Below are positions 55,299 through 64,000 of a DNA stretch of 64,000 nt, one piece after another. The DNA is taken from assembly GCA_032191485.1 (NCBI GenBank), contig JAVDOI010000020.1, forward strand, positions 1,412,753 through 1,476,752, given 5' to 3'. How positions within the stretch are numbered: position 1 is the stretch's first letter; every line of letters starts with the position of its first letter. A program made the translations under genes and the position numbers. The notes under the pieces were generated by a model, which was given only the letters and a program-made list of their open reading frames with translations, was not told where the DNA came from and ran no database searches. The stretch is from Leptoclinus maculatus. Lineage: Eukaryota > Chordata > Actinopteri > Perciformes > Stichaeidae.

Positions 55299-58200
55299 GA
55301 CCGAGCCGTAACTGGATCCTGGTTTAATTAAGGGAACAGGCTCTGCCATCCCAAACACACTCTAACTCTGCTCACACTATACACTCCTGGTCAGCTTTTT
55401 CGTTTTGTTTGTTCAACTTTGGGTAAAACACTGTGCTCGTCACTGTCACTCTTTTACCCAGCCGTCCAATCACAGTGTTGGAGGGGGCGGGACAAATACC
55501 ATGAAAGTAGCTTACTTCTTGAACTTTGCTCAGAATCTAAAATAAAACACGTTGAAACAGATTAATTGTTGACAGAGAAATCATTTAACCTGCATGTTTA
55601 TATGTAGCCAATTAAATACACAATATTCATTCAAGTGTGCAACATTATTAAATGGGGTTTAAGAGACGTCCGACGTGGCTATGAAAGACCTGCTTCATTA
55701 AGCAGGACCTCCCTAAACTGAGTCACGTTGATCGGGTTGGGTTCGTGCTGTCGGATGAAGCAGCGCTCGCATCAAATCATCGATGGCAGGAAGTCGGCCA
55801 CAAAAGAATCCACTGTTTCCCTCACAGGCACAGAAATAGAGCTGCTAATACTGTTAAGAGTCCGGCATACACCTGCAGCCTCAACTGCCAACTACATCAA
55901 AGCATAAGTTTATTTTTTTCTGCTCCATAAATACTTCAGATGAAATAAAAGCCTCAAATAATAGTGTTGTGGTGGGAACAAAGAACACCAAGTCAGCTGT
56001 ACTCTCTTAGCTCGTAAATGAATGTGGTGGACTCATCATTAACGTCATCGTGACACGCTGCTCCCAACAATACACAAGATCACATCGCCTCAAGGGTTCT
56101 GGGAGTTGTTATTTATTAGTTTATTCCTAATCATTTCTGATATTCCTTAATGATGTCTAATCTTTTCTGTCTCTGCCTGTCTCTCTCTCAGTGGGACACT
56201 GCCGGTCAGGAGAGGTTTCGCACCATCACCTCCAGTTACTACCGCGGAGCCCACGGCATCATAGTTGTATATGATGTGACGGATCAGGTGGGTTCAGAGG
56301 AGGAAATTACTCCGACACTTTATCATAGCTTAGTTTAGTTACTTTGTCCTCCGTGACAATAAATAAACGTGTTGCGGTTCTGTCACCAGCTGTGTTCCAC
56401 TGTAAACCTGATAATGTGTGAGAGAGAGCTCATTAATATAGAAGTATATTCATTTTAATCTGATTCTAGCTTTCAGGAGTCAACTACCCTTAAAACAAAC
56501 TTTACTTAAAGGGACAGTTCACCCTCAATTCAAAAATACATGTTTACCTCTGACCTGTAGTATTTATTACATCTGTTGTTTACATCTCGCGCTGTCACGA
56601 GCCTCTCGTCCATGAGTAGTCGCACGCTTCCTTCTGCGCGGTGGTCGGCCGATATATCGAACAATGTGTGTTTTTGATTTGTGGGTGAACTGTCCCTTTA
56701 AATTAGGAGAATAAGTCTGCAGAAGTCATGATCTTGTCCGACTTCATTTATGAGACAAACTAAAAAGAAAACCCTATGATCGATTGATAAATGCAAACTA
56801 CTATTCCCTCTGACCGTATGAGTCCCACTGCACAGTCACATGGTGTCAAACAGCTGTAAACTGACCCGCTCACGTTCTCGTCCCCACGCAGGAGTCCTAT
56901 AACAACGTCAAGCAGTGGCTTCAGGAAATCGACCGCTACGCCAGCGAAAATGTCAACAAGCTGCTGGTGGGCAACAAGTGTGACCTGACCACTAAGAAAG
57001 TAGTGGACTACACAACCGCCAAGGTACGGCTGCTTCCTAACAACATGTCCGTTAGAGAGCGACGCCCATTTTACACTATTCTGTTGATCGGGTAATAAGA
57101 AAAGTCAGTCACTGAAAAACATTTAGGGTATTGCAATTACCTATCTATAGTGTGTTATTGTGCTGATATGAATGTACTTTAAAGTATTGTTAGAGTGCTG
57201 CTCGACTGGTGTGAGCTTCCACAACACAATGAATAGACAAAAGAGGCAGCGCAGCTTCAACGTGGATTTTGAATTGGACTGTCAACGTTCTGAGTAACTG
57301 CGTGCGTCTGTAACTGTGCGCCTGTAACTGTGCGTCTGTAACTGTGCGTCTGTAACTGTGCGCCTGTAACTGCGTGCGTCTGTAACTGCTCGCCTGTAAC
57401 TGTGCGTCTGTAACTGTGCGTCTGTAACTGCGTGCGTCTGTAACTGCTCGTCTGTAACTGTGCGCCTGTAACTGCGTGCGTCTGTAACCGTGCGTCTGTA
57501 ACTGCTCGTCTGTAACTACGTGCGTCTGTAACCGTGCGTATGTAACTGCTCGTCTGTAACTGCGTGCGTCTGTAACTGCACGTCTGCAACTGCTCGTCTG
57601 TAACTGTGCGCCTGTAACTGCGTGCGTCTGTAACCGTGCGTCTGTAACTGCTCGTCTGTAACTACGTGCGTCTGTAACCGTGCGTCTGTAACTGCTCGTC
57701 TGTAACTGCGTGCGTCTGTAACTGCGCGTCTGCAACTGCTCGTCTGTAACTGCGTGCGCCTGTAACTGTGCGCCTGTAACTGCCCCGTCTGTAACTGCAT
57801 GTGTCTGTAACTGCGTGCGTCGGTAACTGCGTGCGTCTGTAACTGTGTGCGTCTGTAACTGCCCGTCTGTAACTGCGTGCGTCTGTAACTGCGCATCTGT
57901 AACTGCTCGTCTGTAACTGCCCGCCTGTAACTGCGTGCGTCTGTAACTGCGCGTCTGCAACTGCTCGTCTGTAACTGCGTGCGCCTGTAACTGTGCGCCT
58001 GTAACTGCCCCGTCTGTAACTGCATGTGTCTGTAACTGCGTGCGTCGGTAACTGCGTGCGTCTGTAACTGTGTGCGTCTGTAACTGCCCGTCTGTAACTG
58101 TGCGCCTGTAACTGCGTGCGTCTGTAACTGCGTGCGTCTGTAACTGCGCGTCTGTAACTGCGTGCTTCTGTAACTGCCCGTCTGTAAATGCGCACGTCTG

Positions 58201-59684
58201 TAACTGCTCGTCTGTAACAGCTTGTCTGTAACTGCGTGCGTCTGTAACTGCGTGCGTCTGTAACTGCCCGTATGTAAATGCGCGCGTCTGTAACTGCTCG
58301 TCTGTAACCGCTCGTCTGTAACTGCGTGCGTCTGTAACTGCTCGTCTGTAACTGCTCGTCTGTAACTGCGTGCGTCTGTAACTGCTCGCCTGTAACTGCT
58401 CGTCTGTAACTGAGTGCGTCTGTAACAGCTCGTCTGTAACTGCTCGTCTGTAACCGCTCGTCTGTAACTGCGTGCGTCTGTAACTGCACGTCTGTAACTG
58501 CTCGTCTGTAACTGCGTGCGTCTGTAACTGCTCGTCTGTAACTGCTCGTCTGTAACTGAGTGCGTCTGTAACAGCTCGTCTGTAACTGCATGCGCCTGTA
58601 ACTGCCCGTCTGTAACTGTGCGCGCCTGTAACTGCGTGCGTCTGTAACCACTCGTCTGTAACTGCATGCGCCTGTAACTGCGTGCATCTGTAACTGCTCG
58701 TCTGTAACTGCGTGCGTCTGTAACTGCTCGTCTGTAACTGCGCGCGTCTGTAACTGTGTGTCTGTAACTGTGTGTCTGTAACTGCGTGCGTCTGTACCTG
58801 CGTGCGTCTGTAACTGCTCGTCTGTAACTGCGTGCGCCTGTAACTGCTCGTCTGTACCTGCGTGCGTCTGTACCTGCGTGCGTCTGTACCTGCGTGCGTC
58901 TGTAACTGCTCGTCTGTAACTGCTCATCTGTAACTGCGTGCGTATGTAACTGCCCGTCTGTAACTGCGTGCTTCTGTAACTGCTCGTCTGTAACTGCGTG
59001 CGCCTGTAACTGCGTGCGCCTGTAACTGCTCGTCTGTAACTGTGTGCGTCTGTAACTGCGTGCGTATGTAACTGCCCGTCTGTAACTGTGTGCGCCTGTA
59101 ACTGCGTGCGTCTGTAACTGCGTGCGTCTGTACCTGCGTGCGCCTGTAACTGCTCGTCTGTAACTGCCCGTCTGTAACTGCGTGCGTATGTAACTGCCCG
59201 TCTGTAACTGTGTGCGCCTGTAACTGCGTGCGTCTGTAACTGCGTGCGTCTGTACCTGCGTGCGCCTGTAACTGCTCGTCTGTAACTGCCCGTCTGTAAC
59301 TGTGTGCGCCTGTAACTGCTCGTCTGTACCTGCGTGCGTCTGTACCTGCGTGCGTCTGTAACTGCTCGTCTGTAACTGCTCGTCTGTAACTGCTCGTCTG
59401 TAACTGTGTGTCTGTTGTCGGTCTGACAGAGACTCTCCCCTCTGTGTTTTCAATGCACTCTTTAACTACGAGCCTCTTTTCGTCGGCAGGAGTTCGCCGA
59501 CTCCTTGGCCATCCCTTTCCTGGAGACGAGCGCCAAGAACGCCACCAACGTGGAGCAGGCCTTCATGACCATGGCCGCGGAGATCAAGAAGCGCATGGGC
59601 CCCGGGGCCACGGCCGGCGGAGACAAGCCCAACCTAAAGATCGAGAGCACCCCCGTCCGGCAGTCCGGAGGGGGCTGCTGTTAA
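51576..59684 (+). CDS. rab1b: Rab1B small GTPase
   Basis: Six exons: 51576-51589, 54956-55028, 55126-55221, 56192-56287, 56892-57023, 59490-59684, giving 201 residues, the human RAB1B length. ER-to-Golgi and early secretory traffic GTPase on ERGIC/Golgi membranes. P-loop GDSGVGKS (15-22), switch I STIGVDF with Thr40, switch [11 protein letters not shown], base-binding NKCD and ETSAK, and C-terminal GGGCC for double geranylgeranylation are all intact. The MNPEYDY start (not MSSMNPEYDY) and VEQAF favour RAB1B over RAB1A; Cys in NKCD and Tyr in VDYTT are as in RAB1A and may be ancestral. Which teleost duplicate it is cannot be decided here. Confidence 0.97.
52401..52815. repeat. 20-bp minisatellite in RAB1B intron 1
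   Basis: About 21 head-to-tail copies of TGTAGCAGATGTTTGACGGG, with 19-21-bp variants (TTTTGCGGG, GTGGTTTGCGGG). The minus strand is stop-free, which explains the long repetitive ORFs there. Confidence 0.95.
54596..54713. mobile_element. Short hAT-like MITE
   Basis: About 118 bp bounded by CAGGGCCGG and CCGGCCCTG inverted ends; no target duplication was found. In RAB1B intron 1, about 240 bp before exon 2. Confidence 0.55.
55229..55294. repeat. (CA)n microsatellite beside a 5' splice site
   Basis: About 33 CA units beginning 7 bp after the donor GT at 55222 of RAB1B exon 3. CA repeats near donors can bind hnRNP L and modulate splicing (established for other genes). The rest of this 970-bp intron shows nothing. 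Confidence 0.95.
56506..56701. mobile_element. TTAA-flanked MITE with perfect 19-bp inverted ends
   Basis: TTAAAGGGACAGTTCACCC at the left is exactly mirrored by GGGTGAACTGTCCCTTTAA at the right; 196 bp in total, no ORF. In RAB1B intron 4. TTAA ends suggest piggyBac-type mobilisation. Same family as 21811-22125. Confidence 0.9.
57294..59413. repeat. 2.1-kb CpG-rich minisatellite in RAB1B intron 5
   Basis: Roughly 140 head-to-tail units of mixed length, mainly 16 bp CTGTAACTGCGTGCGT and 14 bp CTGTAACTGCTCGT or CTGTAACTGTGCGT. Higher-order duplications are visible: about 155 bp at 57708 recurs about 225 bp later, and about 110 bp near 59063 recurs about 120 bp later. The array ends 76 bp before the acceptor of the last RAB1B exon. 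Confidence 0.95.
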
Positions 59685-59998
59685 GAGACCCCCTTGCCCC
59701 CCCCCCATCACCACCCCCCTCCACCATTTCAACTGAATTCTCCCTTTCTGTGTTCCCTCCCATGATCTCTGCCACTCCCTCACCGCACCGTTCCCCCAGA
59801 AACACCCTGTTACCCAGACTTCCTGAGTGACGGTTGGTCCACCAGAGGAGTAAACTGTTAGTGTTTAGATCAGGAAACAGATTGAAACTCTACAAGTCAA
59901 ACAACCGAGAGAGGAAAGCTGTGAGGGAGGGACAGACGCCGAGGCCAACAGGACAGAAAGAAAACGGACTGGAGGGGGGGGGGCAGATGAAGATTAGG

Positions 59999-60031
<33 letters not shown>

Positions 60032-60144
60032 TAGTGGGGAGGAACAGGTTAAAAGAGATTTCAGCCTTTTGGGCAAATTCTCGTCAGGCTGCGTCTGTCT
60101 TTGTTGATCTCATTTTAGGTCCAAACTGGAATTATTTACCTGCA

Positions 60145-60200
<56 letters not shown>

Positions 60201-62684
60201 CATTTTCAGTGTGCTCGAGTCACACACTGCAGGAAGCATCATCGCTATTTATTGATGAAGGCCCATTCGGTGAGGCTCCATCCGTCGTCCTCCTCAGCCT
60301 CCACGCTCACTTTCTGAAGATGTGCTCAGACGGGATGCAAAGGGACAAACGCATTACGTCATTCAGGTGAATCTGAGCCACATACCTGATCTCCTGCACT
60401 TGCTGTGGGTGAAATCTTATTCATGCCCACTCAAGACTTTCCACTGACTTTGCACGTCCCGTCCCGTCTGAACACACCTTTCTAAGCTTCTGTTTACGGA
60501 GACGGAAGCAGTTAAGGGAATAAAAAAAGGAGGTCGCTTTTACAACTCTTCACATTTAGCCAACCGCTGCATTCAGTGAGCATGATTGTCGGATTAAAGG
60601 TGCGCCGTGGGAGAAAGGGGTTTTAAGATGCTGTTAGAAAATCCGGCAAGCATTTCATTTGAAGCGTACTAAAGCGGCACTAAAGTGACCACTCGCGCGG
60701 CTAGTTAGCGAGCCACGGCGGGCTAACTTCTAACCAGTTAGCAAGCCAGCTAGACGCAAGTTAACAGTTTACCCAAGAGACCAATTTGTACCATCTTGTC
60801 TGCAGACTGTGTCTCTTTGTGGGGAAGCTGACGCGATAGCTAACGCGATAGCTAACGATGTCTGACTCTTCGGCCCTCTGTTCCCTCTGAAGTCAGAACT
60901 GAACAACACGGTTTAACTTGATGTCAGAAATTTAGATTTACAGAAAAGCTTTGGGCAGATTTACTTTGCGGCTATTCAGCTGAAATAAATCAGTTTAGTC
61001 TCAAAAGGTTTCCGTCACACATGCTGGGGTGATCCAGGCCTCTGAACCTGTAATGAGATCACATACAGCAGCACAGACTCACTGTAGTTGTAGTTCCACA
61101 CGTAGAGCTGGGCTGGAGGCGGTGGTTGTGAGAGCTGCAGTGGACGGTGTTAGTTGTTCTGTTTTGTAGTCTTCATTTAATCTATAACAGAAAGCAATGT
61201 GACAAAATGCTGTAACATTTAGCACAGCCACTTCCTGGAATGACACTAAATATTACAGTCCAGGGGCAGATAACACTGCATACAGAGGGGGGGGCACTCA
61301 GCTTAACTTAAAGAGAAACGATTGGCAAAATCCTGCATTGATCTTACAATGACTTTTATTATTGTCGTGGTTTTTATTGTTTTTTTTCCATTTTTATTTC
61401 TCATTGATCCTCCTGATACAACTCTTACAATAACCCAAAGCTCTCGTGTTCCGTATGTGACCGAGGAGGTTTCAGGACGTCACTACATTCTTGCTTGTTT
61501 GCAGATGAAGCCGAGGAGGAGACGTGGTGTGGGTGTGTCTGTCGGCTGAGGATGTGTGTGTGTGTGGGGGGGGGGGGTTCCTTGTCCCTCTCCTGTGCAC
61601 CGGAAGCTTTAGTGTTCCAGTTTGTCCTTTCTTGTGTATTTCTTCTTCTTACATTTCAGTCCTTAACACAAATGACTCGGTTCAAAGGAACGAGGAAGTG
61701 TGTTAGCGTGTTGAGACGCTGTGGAGGGTTGGAGCTCTTCTTCTGAGGTATACTGAGGCCATTACAGTCAACACGGCGGCTGGTTTAACACGTCTGTCTG
61801 CATTCGGACACGGGAAGACTTCCTCTTCCCGTGGAATTCTAGACGTATCGTTCACCGTCCTCATCACTAGAACAATGTTATTTCACTTGAGAGGAGCAAA
61901 CTGGAGCCAGCAGTTCTCCACGTTTATGTGAACAGGACTTGAGGTTCTGTTTGGATCGGTCTCGGGCCGCATGGTTGGCGTGGTAACAGTGTTTATGTGC
62001 CTGGAGCTCTGAAGCGGCTCATAGCAGTCGGGTCTCAGCCCTGTCTCCAGGGAAACAGGAAGGAATGTGAGGAGGAGAGCGTCCCCTGCCCTTACAGAGG
62101 GGCCTCGACACCCAAGGCAAACATTCTATGAGGCCTCGTCAATCTGAGGGTCTGGAAAATATGGTCAAGGATCCACATGCGGTACTAAAGTAGCACCAGG
62201 GCCTTCTGAGAACTCTTCTATTGGTCTCGGCTATCTGACAGGGAGATCCACGCTGAGCAGAAGCTGCTCCATAGTCGGTTTCATCTTGTGATGTGTTCGG
62301 GGGGCATTCCGGAGGTTCAGGGACTGACTGGTCTTGGTTTGCTGACCGGATATGAACTCCCACCTCCCCCCCCCCCCCCCCCCCCCCTTTCCCAACCAAC
62401 CGTGTCACTGCAACTCGACAAATTCCGCGAGATCCTCCCCGACTCGCCCCTCCGCTGAGATAGGGGAGTCTGGCCCAGGCTCCTGTAACACCAACACAGT
62501 TCTCCTGAGACCTGGATACAGACGAGTCCACATCGTGTTGACAACAGCCCCCCCCCCCCCCCACCATTGTCAACGGATGTATTTTTAGCCTTGTGTTTTT
62601 CAGCCCTGTTGAGCTAAACTAGAAATGCTGTTTGCTGTGCAGGACTGGAATCTGAAATTGAGGGAAAAGGAAGGAACCAGCAGT

Positions 62685-62686
<2 letters not shown>

Positions 62687-62748
<62 letters not shown>

Positions 62749-62844
62749 TTAGCGTGTAACATTCCTGAACTCTTTGGACACATGTTGGCATCCCGGCAGT
62801 CTCACTTGAGTAGATGCAAAACAAGTAATCGTTTGACACTCGAG

Positions 62845-62901
<57 letters not shown>
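62687..62901. repeat. Facing (GT)n and (CA)n microsatellites
   Basis: About 30 GT units (62687-62747) and 25 CA units (62852-62901) on the same strand, 105 bp apart. They are complementary and could form a hairpin in RNA. Confidence 0.9.
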
Positions 62902-63224
62902 GAATGTTTTGGGGTTTGATGACTGATTTCCCTTTTTTTTTTTTTATCTTTGTTTCAACAAGTCTTGCTATTCTACTGATTTTAATGTATTCATTGAATA
63001 CTACTCTGTGTCGTCTAGTCCACAGAAGTATGAGGGGGCGCTGGGTAGGGCGGGGTCTCCCGTGAGGGCGGGGTCAAAGAGACGCAGGGTGGGGCTTTTG
63101 CTTATGAATGTGATTCTGATGAAACAAAACACTTTTCTCCTTAAGTTCACTTTTTGTATCGGTTCGGTTTTGAAAGGGGGTATTTTTCCACGTCATTTGC
63201 ACACGCTGTCCGTCGCTGTTCAAA

Positions 63225-63283
63225 GGCTCAATGAAGGCTTAATGAAGGCTTAATGAAGGCTCAATGAAGGCTCAATGAAGGCT
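63225..63283. repeat. 11-bp tandem repeat
   Basis: Five full copies of GGCTYAATGAA (Y = C or T) near the end of the putative RAB1B 3' UTR. Confidence 0.9.
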
Positions 63284-63445
63284 CACTAGGTGTGTTTGTT
63301 CATGAGAAGCAGGAGCTCGCCTGTCAAGTCACCTTCTGTCGTCTTTTCTGTTCGGCTTGTTCACTTTGGTGCCGTCTCCCTGCTGAGTTTGATCATGTTT
63401 TTGTTTTCTTTTTCTTTCTGTACATATTATAAATATACTATATAT

Positions 63446-63451
63446 AATAAA
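63446..63451 (+). terminator. Candidate RAB1B polyadenylation signal
   Basis: AATAAA in TATATAATAAAATG, preceded by TGTACATATT. It is followed by GT-rich sequence (GTCTGGTATTGTTGTCTTGG), a reasonable downstream element. Beyond it to 64000 I see AT-rich DNA and no gene. Confidence 0.55.
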
Positions 63452-64000
63452 ATGATGAAAAAGATCAACGTCAACACGAGAGCTGGTCTGGTATTGTTGT
63501 CTTGGGTTCATGGGGGAGGGGCCAAACCTTTCACTTTATAGTCGGGTTGTCTCAGCTTTAATGTCCACCGGGACCCAAGGAGGGTTAGGATGTGGGGGTC
63601 AAATGTCACCGTGACAATCCGAGATTAAAGTAAAAAACATTATGAGAAAAAAATATATATAAATATGTTATAATATTGTTGAATACATTGGTAATAAAAA
63701 AAGCCACCTTCTGTCTCCCTGCTGAGTTTCTAAATGTGTTTTTATATATATCAATCATTTTAATACAAATGATTATACTCCACAAATCTACAAGAAAACA
63801 TTTTGTCAAGGAATTTGCCACCTTAACAATAATAGAATATCAAGTTTTTTCTACGAATATTTCCACCATCCACAGGCACTAACTATTATTTTGTACCCTT
63901 TGGTCCTAATACACAGTTCAATCAGAGTAGAAAACCCTCTGAACAGCTGCTAGACATCGCTGAACAAGACACCGAGGATTAGGAAAGATAAGAACAGGAA

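Larger units (their letters stand above)
59685..63480 (+). other. RAB1B long 3' UTR (inferred)
   Basis: No ORF of note follows the stop. The first AATAAA with supporting context is at 63446-63451, behind TGTA elements. The 3.8-kb interval holds (CA)n at 60001-60029 and 60143-60202, poly-G at about 61567, poly-C at 62367-62388 and about 62550, (GT)n at 62687-62747 and (CA)n at 62852-62901. Shorter UTRs ending earlier (AATAAA near 60983) are possible. Confidence 0.5.

Noticed and set aside
55069..55358. Minus-strand ORFs with poly-(CV) stretches, and similar ORFs at 60034 and 62600-62919
   Set aside because: Translations of CA/GT microsatellites.
57516..59453. 645-codon minus-strand ORF rich in SYRR/TQLQT-type repeats
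   Set aside because: It is the stop-free complement of the RAB1B intron 5 minisatellite. The repeat contains no stop on that strand in any frame, several frames overlap, and unit length is not a multiple of three.

Overview
This is teleost fish nuclear DNA. The evidence is spliced vertebrate genes with GT/AG introns, dense (CA)n microsatellites, tRNA-derived SINEs and fish-type hAT, Tc/mariner and TTAA-target miniature elements. Three plus-strand protein-coding genes fill the window. Each was assembled exon by exon by hand, and in every case the exon phases join without a break, which is the main support for the models.

Region 1 (152-21169) is the 3' part of a giant EHBP1L1-type gene (EH domain-binding protein 1-like 1). 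Twenty exons encode 4138 residues plus a stop. The N-terminal C2-like part lies upstream of the window. Two exons of about 3.8 and 3.4 kb encode roughly 44 copies of a short box ending in PGFPS. A later 2.4-kb exon carries basic K/R-R-x-S repeats. The end encodes a CH domain, a bMERB Rab-binding domain and a CaaX-like tail.

Region 2 (29917-49506) is the most interesting locus. It is a complete 15-exon, 893-residue receptor tyrosine kinase. Its ectodomain is Eph-like (ephrin-binding-type jellyroll, Eph cysteine-rich region, one Eph-type FN3). Its cytoplasmic kinase and tail are TAM-like (AXL/MERTK/TYRO3). No SAM domain, second FN3 or Ig domain is present. It looks like a domain-shuffled receptor.

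Region 3 (51576-59684) is a six-exon RAB1B gene of 201 residues. Its promoter region holds a ZNF143-type site, a YY1-type site and two UPR/CRE-like cores. Two intronic minisatellites, one about 2.1 kb and built of CpG-rich 14/16-bp units, sit inside it, and a long 3' UTR follows.

The intergenic span 21170-29916 and the larger introns are mostly mobile-element debris. Several elements have ends visible by eye: a hAT-like element with an exact 8-bp target duplication (50016-51145), a TA-flanked MITE nested in a hAT-like copy (27073-27961), and MITEs with perfect 17- and 19-bp inverted ends (34013-34354, 56506-56701). An EHBP1L1 gene (Rab effector) near RAB1B fits the human 11q13 gene neighbourhood as I recall it. 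No tRNA, rRNA, CRISPR array or prokaryotic operon structure was seen.
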